From assembly GCA_964617375.1 (NCBI GenBank), contig CAZTXQ010000001.1, positions 62,001 to 126,000 of the forward strand: DNA of 64,000 bases, in the 5' to 3' direction. Source of the DNA: Firm-13 sp964617375. GTDB lineage: Bacteria; Bacillota; Clostridia; Saccharofermentanales; Saccharofermentanaceae. How positions within the stretch are numbered: the stretch's first letter is position 1; each line of letters opens with the position of its first letter. Shown in pieces: positions 1 to 7,472 of the stretch. The notes under the pieces were generated by a model. That model did not search any database. It was given only the letters and a program-made list of their open reading frames with translations, and was not told the origin of the DNA. A program made the position numbers and the translations under genes.

Positions 1-610
1 TCAGATACTTGCAGTCGATGCTTCCGATGGAAGTTTCCAGATGATATTTGCCGTTCGCAAGCGGTTCTATTTCCGAAACCCTCGTATTGCAGGACAAATC
101 CAGGTGCTTTTCGAGCCACTTCGATTGTTCCAGAAGGATTTCGCGGTTACGCTCTGTACCCAGATGCTTGCACCTGGCATCCATCAGATGAAGATCATAA
201 CTTACTGCTTTTCTTCGGATCGTGTCGGCCGTAGGTGTCATTGTCGAAAAGACCTCGTCGGTCGCGCCGAATTTAAGATTAATCGAATCGACGTAATCGA
301 TCAGATCCATTACGTCGCTGTCTTTCATGTAGTCGTTCAGCCAGCCGCCAAACTGCGTTGTGAAATTGAATTTCCCGTCGGAAAAAGCGCCCGCACCGCC
401 AAAACCGCGCATAATGGCACACGGTTTGCAATTGATACAGCTGTCAACCTTCTTACTGATGATTGGACAGGAACGCTCCTCTATTCGGGTTCCCTGCTCA
501 AGGAGAATCACCTTCAAATCGGGATTCCTGCTGGTCAATTCATAACCTGCAAAAATTCCGGCAACACCCGCTCCGATAATTACGACATCATACTCTTTTA
601 CGTCTGACAT
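1..610 (-). CDS. FAD-dependent dehydrogenase, COG2509-like (3' part outside window)
   Basis: This is the N-terminal 203 codons of a flavoprotein that runs off the left edge without a stop. It starts at the ATG at 608-610, with AGGAG just upstream. The first residues form a Rossmann dinucleotide-binding motif, GAGVAG at residues 13-18, followed by a glutamate ending the second beta strand (LLEQG). Residues 58-64 carry a CxxCxxC cluster (CINCKPC), directly followed by a glycine-rich GFGGAGAFSDGK segment. That combination is typical of the uncharacterised COG2509 FAD-dependent dehydrogenases, whose substrate is unknown. An extended -10 promoter lies upstream. The family assignment is by motif only, and the substrate cannot be told from the visible part. 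Confidence 0.8.
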   Translation of the reverse strand, partial: MSDVKEYDVVIIGAGVAGIFAGYELTSRNPDLKVILLEQGTRIEERSCPIISKKVDSCINCKPCAIMRGFGGAGAFSDGKFNFTTQFGGWLNDYMKDSDVMDLIDYVDSINLKFGATDEVFSTMTPTADTIRRKAVSYDLHLMDARCKHLGTERNREILLEQSKWLEKHLDLSCNTRVSEIEPLANGKYHLETSIGSIDCKYL

Positions 611-649
611 ATTAAATCTCCTATGCAATGATCATACGAACACAAAGCA

Positions 650-658
650 AGTATAACA
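650..658 (-). promoter_or_regulatory. Extended -10 promoter of the flavoprotein gene
   Basis: On the minus strand the sequence reads TGTTATACT, an extended -10 element (TG-N-TATACT), about 40 bases before the ATG at 610. I see no good -35 hexamer at 16-18 bases upstream, which is common for extended -10 promoters. Confidence 0.45.
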
Positions 659-732
659 CATGCAGGAATTTTTTTGAGTCCTACGATCAAAGAAGAACCG
701 GAGAAGAAAAGTTCCGCGGAGGCCAGAAAATA

Positions 733-1631
733 TCAGAACAGACGGTTCTCTGTTTTTCTTTTCATATACAATTCGGAACGGGTTTGTGTGATATACGGCA
801 ACAGTCCGAAGCTCAGAAGTCCGAGTGTCAATATCGTCAGAATCCACCAGCCGATATAAGAAAGGTCCAGGAGAAGCAATTTTTTCTTCATACCGTAAGT
901 CATTTGTTTGCTTCGGTTCATCGCATTCTTCGTTCCGATCGCCGGATTATCGGCCAGGATAAAATTCACAAAGCTATAGGCATACGTCCGATTCACAAGA
1001 ATAGCGATATATCCTATGCTCCCAATAAAGAAAAGCAGCAACGGCAAAGAATATTTGTAGCCATAGTAATAGAAATATTGAAAAAACTCCTGAAGGTCTT
1101 TAGGCACAATGAATTTTTCGGCGCTGAATATGATGGTGTATATGGTAAAGTAGAAAGAAATATAAAACGGGATATAGAATAAGCTGGCTGCATATTGCCA
1201 TATATAGAGCCAAAGTGATCTGTAGAAGGTACCGCCTACGATTCGTTTGTAGATTCCCGATTGAAAAGAGTAAAACAGCATCGATATGCGGGGTGTTCCT
1301 TCTTCATGCGAATTGGAGATAAACCATCTTGTATAGCCAACCATTATAGGATTATAAACAAGCAGAAAGACAAGAATACAAACGATCGCCCATACGATTT
1401 GAGTAACAGCCCCGCCCATAATTTTGTTATTATCCGACGTCGTGACACTGCCGCTTACCTGCACAGTCGATATCAAAGCCAAATTCTGTTCTCTCTGAAT
1501 GTTCGATAATTCGGACGGTATCTGCGTCAGGAGCAAAATGAAAACAAAAGCAGGGTAATCAGCAGCGCTCCTCCAAGGTGCTTCTTAAGACGATTCCAGC
1601 CCTCTTTCTTAATACTCCTGCAACTCCACAT
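733..1631 (-). pseudogene. DUF975 family membrane protein, frameshifted near its N-terminus
   Basis: A paralogue of the neighbouring DUF975 gene. A well-placed start at 1629-1631, preceded by a GAGGGGGG ribosome binding site, opens a frame beginning MWSCRSIKKEGWNRLKKH, which matches the amphipathic N-terminus of the neighbour (MWTCDDLRAKARLAL). That frame stops at TGA 1527-1529, inside the first membrane helix. The rest of the protein, a 267-residue multi-pass membrane protein, continues in the -1 frame from about 1536 to the stop at 733. One extra base within the T-rich stretch 1535-1550 would restore a full-length protein of about 299 residues. No classical slippery heptamer is in frame. 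It could be a recent frameshift mutation, a sequencing error in a short homopolymer, or two separate reading frames. DUF975 has no known biochemical function. Confidence 0.7.
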
Positions 1632-1671
1632 ACAAAATCCCCCCTCATGATTCGATCTTCAAATGAGTTCG

Positions 1672-2586
1672 TCACATCTGTGAAAATTCTGCTTTTCGCG
1701 CAAAATACAGCTCGGTCTGAGTTGCCGTAAGGTACGGTATGAGAAAGAGCGATCCATAGCCGCACGTCAAGAAAACAAGAGCCCACCAACCGATGAAGGA
1801 CAATTCCAGGAAAAACATATGAAGCTTCTGCCCCTTGGACATTGCAATACTCTTCTTCAGAGCTTCACGGAATCCAAGCGAAGGATCATCGATTAAGAGA
1901 AAACTCGTGAACATGTAGGCATAGTATTTATTCATAATAATAATTGCGTAAAGAATAAACCCGACCAGATAAATTCCGGTTAGAATCATGAGAACAGCGA
2001 TCTCACTGTTACCAAAAGAAGCACGCCTAATATCTAAGGAAAAAATGAACACAAAGGCGGCTGCGCTACTGAGTATGATCGGTATCGCACCGATTAATGC
2101 CCATAGAAATGTCCATAACGTCTTCCAAGCCATACCACGGACCATTCTCCAGTACGTATTCTTGCGAAACGCCATAAAAAGCGGATCGACTCTCTTGCCC
2201 TCGCCTCCCTCTCGAATATCGAAATACCATTTCTGGTATCCAATGGACAAGGGAAACGTTATAAAAAACATAACCGCAAATATCCCGGCATACATGAGCA
2301 AGATCATTGCCATGAAGATTAGAGTAAACAAAGCTAACTGAGGGAAAAAGGAGGCCGGAATCCCTCTGCTTGTAATGGATCCGGAGGTCTCCTGCAGCGA
2401 GCTGCCCTCCATAAAAAGGGTAGCAAAAGAACCGAAAATCTGAAATACGAAAGTAAATATTCCGCTGACAATCGACGAGGCCGTTCCCACAAGCAGTGTG
2501 TAGACCAATGTCCATAATACAGCCCACCAATATTTTCCGGTCAATGCAAGCCGGGCCTTAGCCCTAAGATCATCACATGTCCACAT
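1672..2586 (-). CDS. DUF975 family integral membrane protein
   Basis: This encodes a 304-residue polytopic membrane protein starting MWTCDDLRAKARLAL, with AAAGGA upstream of the start. After a short amphipathic N-terminus it has several hydrophobic helices: around residues 20-55, 75-115, an aromatic-rich pair around 145-185, 195-225, and a final pair near 260-290. The conserved DUF975 signature is visible in the segment around YAYMFTSFLLIDDPSLGFREAL and in the C-terminal ATQTELYFARK. The function of the family is unknown. The frameshifted copy follows 40 bases downstream in the same direction, so the two are probably cotranscribed from the SigA-type promoter at 2627-2654. Confidence 0.8.
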   Translation of the reverse strand: MWTCDDLRAKARLALTGKYWWAVLWTLVYTLLVGTASSIVSGIFTFVFQIFGSFATLFMEGSSLQETSGSITSRGIPASFFPQLALFTLIFMAMILLMYAGIFAVMFFITFPLSIGYQKWYFDIREGGEGKRVDPLFMAFRKNTYWRMVRGMAWKTLWTFLWALIGAIPIILSSAAAFVFIFSLDIRRASFGNSEIAVLMILTGIYLVGFILYAIIIMNKYYAYMFTSFLLIDDPSLGFREALKKSIAMSKGQKLHMFFLELSFIGWWALVFLTCGYGSLFLIPYLTATQTELYFARKAEFSQM

Positions 2587-2626
2587 TTCTAATATTCCTT
2601 TATATTTATTTTGTTAAAACCATTTT

Positions 2627-2654
2627 ATTATACACAAATTATTTGAGTTTTCAA
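2627..2654 (-). promoter_or_regulatory. SigA-type promoter of the DUF975 genes
   Basis: Minus-strand TTGAAA (2649-2654) and TATAAT (2627-2632) are separated by 16 bases, about 40 bases before the DUF975 start. Both hexamers are close to consensus. The promoter diverges from that of argJ. Confidence 0.8.
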
Positions 2655-2673
2655 TCATGTTTTCACCATTTGG

Positions 2674-2702
2674 TGTAAACTGTGTCTGCATTACGATATA
2701 AT
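2674..2702 (+). promoter_or_regulatory. Probable promoter of argJ
   Basis: A perfect TATAAT at 2697-2702 lies about 65 bases before the argJ start. The best -35 match at 17-base spacing is TGTAAA (2674-2679), which is weak. No obvious ArgR box palindrome stands out around it. Confidence 0.5.
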
Positions 2703-2766
2703 GAAGCGAATCGTGATCAGCATCACCTATTTCGAACGATAAAATGATGGATATAAGGAGAATTCT

Positions 2767-3975
2767 ATGAAATCTGCACCTGCCATTACTTCTCCCAAAG
2801 GTTTTCGCGCGGCCGGCATTCATTGCGGCCTGAAGAAGACCGATGTGCCGGACTTAGCTCTCGTTCTTTCGGATGTTCCTGCTGCCGTTGCCGGCGTATA
2901 TACGACCAATCTGGTAAAGGGTCACTCCCTGCAGCGTACGATCGATCTCGTAAACCGTACCGGACTTACCCGGGGAATCCTGATCAACAGCGGAAATGCC
3001 AACGCCTGCGTCGGGCACGCCGGCTATACGGATGCCGACGAGGCAGCCGGTACGGCCGCTTCTCTGATCGGCTGTTCTTCCGATGAAATACTGACGTGTT
3101 CCACCGGTGTTATCGGGCAGCGTCTCAATATGGGCGCCATCACGAAGGGTATCCCTTCGCTCGTATCTTCCCTCTCCCCTTCACAGGATGCCGGCCACGC
3201 CGCCGAACGTGCGATGATGACCACCGATCTGATCCCCAAGGAATCCACCGCGACCATCGAAATCGGCTCGAAAAAGATCACAATCTCCGGCATGGCCAAA
3301 GGTTCCGGCATGATTCATCCGAATCTTGCGACGATGATCGCCGTTATCACGACGGACGCCCGGATCGATGCGCCTCTTCTGCAGCAGATTCTTAGAAGCG
3401 CTGTATCCCATACCTTCAACCGCGTCTCCGTCGACGGCGACACCTCGGTATGCGACACGCTGCTCCTTCTGGCCAACGGAATGTCGGGAGCGGATGAGAT
3501 CAAGGCCGGCTCGGCGGAATGTGATCTCTTTTCCGACGCCCTTACGAAAATATGCACGGATCTTTCCAGGCTGATCGCCCGCGACGGCGAAGGCGCGACC
3601 AAGCTAGTCGAGGTCGAAGTAACCGGCGCCGCCTCTGCCGAAGACGCGTACCGGATTGTATTGTCCGTTTGCCGTTCGCCGCTCTGCAAGACGGCGATCT
3701 TCGGAGAAGATGCCAACTGGGGGAGAATCCTTACGGCCGCAGGTTATTCCGGCGCATCCTTCGATCCCGAGAAAGTCGACATTTCGATTGGGGACCTTCC
3801 CGTATGCGTAAACGGAACGGCATTGGACTTTGACGAATCAGCCGCCAAGAAGATCTTGAAGAAGGACGAGGTGCTGATCTCGATCGCACTTCATGAAGGC
3901 GAATATCAGGATCGTATGTGGACCTGTGACTTCTCCTACGACTATGTGAAAATCAACGGCAGCTACCGTTCCTGA
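2767..3975 (+). CDS. argJ: Bifunctional glutamate N-acetyltransferase / amino-acid acetyltransferase
   Basis: ArgJ transfers the acetyl group from N-acetylornithine to glutamate, recycling acetyl in arginine synthesis, and may also use acetyl-CoA. The 402-residue length is normal for the family. The self-cleavage motif KGSGMIHPNLATM is at residues 178-190, with the predicted nucleophile Thr189, so the precursor should split into alpha and beta chains. GEDANWGRI and the conserved N-terminal NSGNANAC are also present. The start is supported by AAGGAG eight bases upstream. It is a single-gene unit: a promoter precedes it and a terminator follows, and no other arginine gene lies in the window. 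Whether it is bifunctional cannot be told from sequence alone. Confidence 0.95.
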   Translation: MKSAPAITSPKGFRAAGIHCGLKKTDVPDLALVLSDVPAAVAGVYTTNLVKGHSLQRTIDLVNRTGLTRGILINSGNANACVGHAGYTDADEAAGTAASLIGCSSDEILTCSTGVIGQRLNMGAITKGIPSLVSSLSPSQDAGHAAERAMMTTDLIPKESTATIEIGSKKITISGMAKGSGMIHPNLATMIAVITTDARIDAPLLQQILRSAVSHTFNRVSVDGDTSVCDTLLLLANGMSGADEIKAGSAECDLFSDALTKICTDLSRLIARDGEGATKLVEVEVTGAASAEDAYRIVLSVCRSPLCKTAIFGEDANWGRILTAAGYSGASFDPEKVDISIGDLPVCVNGTALDFDESAAKKILKKDEVLISIALHEGEYQDRMWTCDFSYDYVKINGSYRS

Positions 3976-4000
3976 AACCGGAATGGATTGCTGCCTCTTA

Positions 4001-4040
4001 AAGCAAGCGGACTCTTACGGGTTCACTTGCTTTTTCTTTT
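4001..4040 (+). terminator. Intrinsic terminator after argJ
   Basis: A long hairpin pairs AAGCAAG with CTTGCTT, extended by an inner GACTC/GGGTT helix with wobbles around a TTAC loop. It is followed by TTTTTCTTTT. It lies 25 bases after the argJ stop. Confidence 0.8.
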
Positions 4041-4060
4041 TCGCAAATAAACACTGCGGA

Positions 4061-4819
4061 TTATATGAACGTATCCAAATGATAAATCCTTTTGCTGTTC
4101 TTATAAAACACTTGATCAACTGTTTCTTTGCCGAATCGATCGGGAAGTGTCCGTTTCAGTTCTTCCAGGGTATCATAGCTGGAAGCCCCCACTACGGGTG
4201 CATCGGAACCGAACAGGATTTTGTCAGCGCCGCATTTCTCAATGGCATAAGAAACGTCCTGTGCAGAGACCAGAGTCGTATCTCCATACAAATTAGGAAG
4301 CTGCGAAATGAGTTGAATCGCTTCTTTATGGTCGGTGAAGAGTTCCATATGAACGGCCACGTAATTGATCGCCGGATATGCCTCGGCCCACTTTGCCAGG
4401 TACTTAATATTTGAAAACGAGTCTTTCTCGGTATGAGATACGAACGGAATATTGTATCTCCTGCACAGTTCCATATAGGGACCGTATCGATCATCGTCCA
4501 GTCGGATCCCCGCGGTTTTCGGATGTATCTTTAATCCTGCAAGTAAGGACGGATATCTGGTTATTATTTCTTCCGCGGCTTCCAGATCACCTGCGCATGC
4601 CGGACGAATCCATACAAGAATTTTAAAGGTATTCCCGAATTTAATCGCCTGTTCTATAGCATTTAGGGTTGACCGGGCGCCTTCCGCATTGCCGGACAAA
4701 TCTGCCGTTACTGCATACTTTACGCCATGCGAATCCATGAAATACTTGAGGGCGTCTATCGGGCAAACCCATGAATCGTATGTACCGATATGCGTGTGTG
4801 AATCGATCATTCTTTGCAT
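4061..4819 (-). CDS. Amidohydrolase (metal-dependent hydrolase, COG2159-like)
   Basis: A TIM-barrel metal hydrolase of about 252 residues. The metal ligands of the amidohydrolase 2 family are visible: H8-x-H10 in IDSHTHIG, a lysine in GLKIHPK, histidines in VSHTEK and VHMELFTDH, and an aspartate in FGSDAP near the C-terminus. The substrate is unknown; relatives include decarboxylases and lactonases. I chose the ATG at 4819 because the upstream in-frame ATG (4870) falls inside a perfect hairpin that looks like the terminator of the preceding transcript. The ribosome binding site is poor at either ATG (4819 or 4810). The gene stands alone and converges on argJ. Confidence 0.75.
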   Translation of the reverse strand: MQRMIDSHTHIGTYDSWVCPIDALKYFMDSHGVKYAVTADLSGNAEGARSTLNAIEQAIKFGNTFKILVWIRPACAGDLEAAEEIITRYPSLLAGLKIHPKTAGIRLDDDRYGPYMELCRRYNIPFVSHTEKDSFSNIKYLAKWAEAYPAINYVAVHMELFTDHKEAIQLISQLPNLYGDTTLVSAQDVSYAIEKCGADKILFGSDAPVVGASSYDTLEELKRTLPDRFGKETVDQVFYKNSKRIYHLDTFI

Positions 4820-4852
4820 AGCACATCCATTGCCTTTCCATTTAATACAGCT

Positions 4853-4900
4853 GCCAATAAATAAGCTCATCGTACGCGAAAAGGATCTTGTACGATGAGC
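4853..4900 (-). terminator. Hairpin, probable terminator of the uvrA-clp transcript
   Basis: A perfect 11-base inverted repeat, GCTCATCGTAC (4865-4875) and GTACGATGAGC (4890-4900), surrounds a 14-base loop. In the minus direction it is followed by a T-rich TTATTTATT. It lies about 75 bases after the Clp ATPase stop. The T tract is broken, so termination strength is uncertain. Confidence 0.55.
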
Positions 4901-4976
4901 CTATATAGTTTGTTTACTTCATACAGCTGTTGATGTGCATACGGCACCTTAGCAGCAGTTCTCCCGAATCGTCCGC

Positions 4977-7466
4977 TTACTCGCCGATTTCTTCTTTCAG
5001 CGTACGGTCGAAGGTATACTCCGATTCCATGTAGCCGATTGTCACTTTCAGAACATCCGTGAGCTTGCCCATCAGGTACAGGTCAGAAAGCGGGTCTTCA
5101 AGCCTGCGCTGTATTGTCTTGCGAAGGGGCCTCGCGCCGTATTTGGAATCGTAACCTTCGGCCGCGAGCTGATCTTTGGCCGCATCGGTAACCTCCAGGT
5201 CAACGCCCTTGTCCTTGAGCTGATCACTAAGTTCCTTGAGCATCAGATCGACGATCTTTCGGATCTCTTCTTTGGTCAGCTCCTGGAACACGATGATTTC
5301 ATCGATGCGGTTCAGGAACTCCGGACGGAACATCTCCTTCAAAACGGACTGGACACGGCTCTCAAGTGCGATATAGCCTTCGGATCCGAAGCCGAAGCCG
5401 CTTGATTTAAGCGTAGTTCCGGCGTTGGATGTCATGATAATAATGGTGTTCTCGAAATTCACGAGACGGCCGTGGCTGTCTGTCAGTCTTCCGTCGTCGA
5501 GAATCTGCAGGAGAAGATTGAAGACATCCGGGTGCGCCTTCTCAATCTCGTCGAAAAGAATAACGGAATAAGGCTTTCTTCTGACACGTTCGGTCAGCTG
5601 ACCGCCGTCGTCGTATCCGACATAACCGGGAGGCGATCCGATCAGTTTGCTTACGGTATGGGCTTCCATGAATTCGGACATATCCATACGGATCAGAGCG
5701 TCTTCGTTGGCAAACATTGCTTCCGCAACGGCTTTGACAAGCTCCGTCTTGCCGACACCTGTCGGCCCGACGAAGATGAACGATGCGGGTTTGTGCTTCT
5801 TCACGAAGCCGGCGCGGTTGCGGCGAATCGCCCGCGCGAGAGCGCTGACTGCCTTCTCCTGCCCGATCACACGCTTGTGCAGACGATCTTCAAGCTTCAT
5901 CAGCTTATCGCTTTCCGATTCTGTAATTCTCTGAACCGGGATGCCCGTCCACATCTCGATGACACTGGCAATATCGTTCTGCGAAATAATCGTAGGGATA
6001 ATCTCGCTCTCGAGTGACTTGATCTCTTCCTGCAAACGCAGAAGATTCGCTTTGGTCTCGGCCTGCTTCTCGTAAAGGGCTTCGGACTCAATGATCTGAG
6101 GAGCCGATGACTCGATCTTCGCTTCAAGCTCTGCAATCTGTGTTTCGAGAGCCGCCTTCTCCTCGATGGACTGTCTGTACTTAACGAGCCGTACTTCCTT
6201 CAAGTTGGCGCGGGAACCGGCTTCGTCAAGAAGATCGATTGCCTTATCCGGAAGAAAACGGTCCATAATGTAGCGTGACGAGGCACGAACGGCATATTCG
6301 ATCACGTCGTCCGAATAAGATACGTGATGATGAACTTCATAATAATCGCGTATTCCCTTCAGAATCTCGATGCTGTCGTCGATGGACGGTTCGTCTACAA
6401 TGACCTTCTGGAACCGGCGTTCGAGAGCCGAATCCTTCTCTATAAAGCGGCGGTATTCGTCGAGAGTCGTCGAACCGATCACGCGTATTTCGCCTTTGGC
6501 GAGCGCGGGCTTCAGGATATTCGCAGCATTCATGGCACCTTCGGCATCTCCGGCTCCCATGATGTTGTGAAGCTCGTCGATGACAAGGATAATGTTCTCG
6601 CTCTTTCTGGCATCGTCGACAACGCCCTTCATTCGGCTCTCAAACTGTCCGCGGAACTGCGTTCCCGCTACCATTGCGGTCATATCAAGAAGATAAACGG
6701 ACATATCGATAAGCTTGGCGGGAACTTCACCGTTCGCGATCCGGACGGCAAGACCTTCCGCTATCGCCGTCTTGCCGACGCCGGGCGCACCAAGTAGAAC
6801 CGGATTGTTCTTGGAACGTCGGTTCAGAATCTGAATGACTCTCTCCAGCTCCTTGTCGCGGCCGATGATGCGGTCGACCTTGCCCAGACGTGCTTTCTGG
6901 GTCAGATTTGTCCCGAATTGATCGAGAAACTTATGCTTTGTCTCTTTTCTCGTATTCTTGCCCTGATCGGTGCGCGTACCGTCATGTTTTCGCTCGTCGC
7001 CGCCCGAGAGAGCTCCCTCTGAAGACCCGCCCGAAAAGAACGAGTTCTCTGTTCCTTCCGTATCATCGGACACAGAACTTCCTCCATCCGAGGATCCCAT
7101 CTGAAGAAATCCGAGATTAGACTGCGGTTCGTTGTCTTCCGAATCTTCGTCCGAATCGGGAAGCGAATCCGATCCTGATCCTAAGCCGAAGCCCTCATCT
7201 GTAAGGTCGCCGGAATTAAGGAGCAATTTGAAAATGTCCTCTGGCTGACTTCCGTCCGAGCCCGACATCAGATTGTTAAGCCGGTCGGATACCATATCGA
7301 TGTTTGAATCATTAATGCCGGCCTTGGAAAACATCTCGTCGATGCCGCCGATCCCGGTATGATACGCGCACTTAAGGCACAGCCCCTCGTTAACACGCTT
7401 TCCGTTGTCAAATCGGGTGGTGAAAACCACCGCTACGTTCTTTTTGCATATAACGCATTTTGTCAT
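4977..7466 (-). CDS. Clp ATPase with N-terminal zinc finger (ClpE/ClpC family)
   Basis: A 829-residue Hsp100 unfoldase, expected to feed substrates to ClpP in the cytoplasm. Residues 4-33 form a CxxC...CxxC zinc site (C4, C7, C30, C33) as in ClpE; the double Clp N domain of ClpC is absent. Residues about 90-180 are a low-complexity Ser/Asp/Gly linker. AAA domain 1 has GAPGVGKT near residue 227; a short coiled-coil middle region rich in Glu and Leu follows around 420-480; AAA domain 2 has GPTGVGKT near residue 567 and a GFGFG loop that could dock on ClpP. The gene starts seven bases after the uvrA stop, its AAGGAT binding site lying inside the end of uvrA, so both are cotranscribed. I see no CtsR-type operator near the gene. 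Confidence 0.9.
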   Translation of the reverse strand: MTKCVICKKNVAVVFTTRFDNGKRVNEGLCLKCAYHTGIGGIDEMFSKAGINDSNIDMVSDRLNNLMSGSDGSQPEDIFKLLLNSGDLTDEGFGLGSGSDSLPDSDEDSEDNEPQSNLGFLQMGSSDGGSSVSDDTEGTENSFFSGGSSEGALSGGDERKHDGTRTDQGKNTRKETKHKFLDQFGTNLTQKARLGKVDRIIGRDKELERVIQILNRRSKNNPVLLGAPGVGKTAIAEGLAVRIANGEVPAKLIDMSVYLLDMTAMVAGTQFRGQFESRMKGVVDDARKSENIILVIDELHNIMGAGDAEGAMNAANILKPALAKGEIRVIGSTTLDEYRRFIEKDSALERRFQKVIVDEPSIDDSIEILKGIRDYYEVHHHVSYSDDVIEYAVRASSRYIMDRFLPDKAIDLLDEAGSRANLKEVRLVKYRQSIEEKAALETQIAELEAKIESSAPQIIESEALYEKQAETKANLLRLQEEIKSLESEIIPTIISQNDIASVIEMWTGIPVQRITESESDKLMKLEDRLHKRVIGQEKAVSALARAIRRNRAGFVKKHKPASFIFVGPTGVGKTELVKAVAEAMFANEDALIRMDMSEFMEAHTVSKLIGSPPGYVGYDDGGQLTERVRRKPYSVILFDEIEKAHPDVFNLLLQILDDGRLTDSHGRLVNFENTIIIMTSNAGTTLKSSGFGFGSEGYIALESRVQSVLKEMFRPEFLNRIDEIIVFQELTKEEIRKIVDLMLKELSDQLKDKGVDLEVTDAAKDQLAAEGYDSKYGARPLRKTIQRRLEDPLSDLYLMGKLTDVLKVTIGYMESEYTFDRTLKEEIGE

Positions 7467-7472
7467 TCGTTT

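Noticed and set aside
41..607. Plus-strand open frame at the left edge
   Set aside because: The minus strand encodes a clear flavoprotein N-terminus with its own promoter and ribosome binding site over the same bases.
1534..1536. TTG as the genuine start of the 267-residue DUF975 frame
   Set aside because: No ribosome binding site precedes it, it would remove the conserved N-terminus, and a well-equipped ATG with the matching N-terminus lies 95 bases upstream in another frame.
4868..4870. Upstream ATG as the start of the amidohydrolase
   Set aside because: It lies inside one arm of a perfect 11-base inverted repeat that looks like the previous transcript's terminator, and the extra residues do not resemble the family. 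The ATG at 4819 is preferred.
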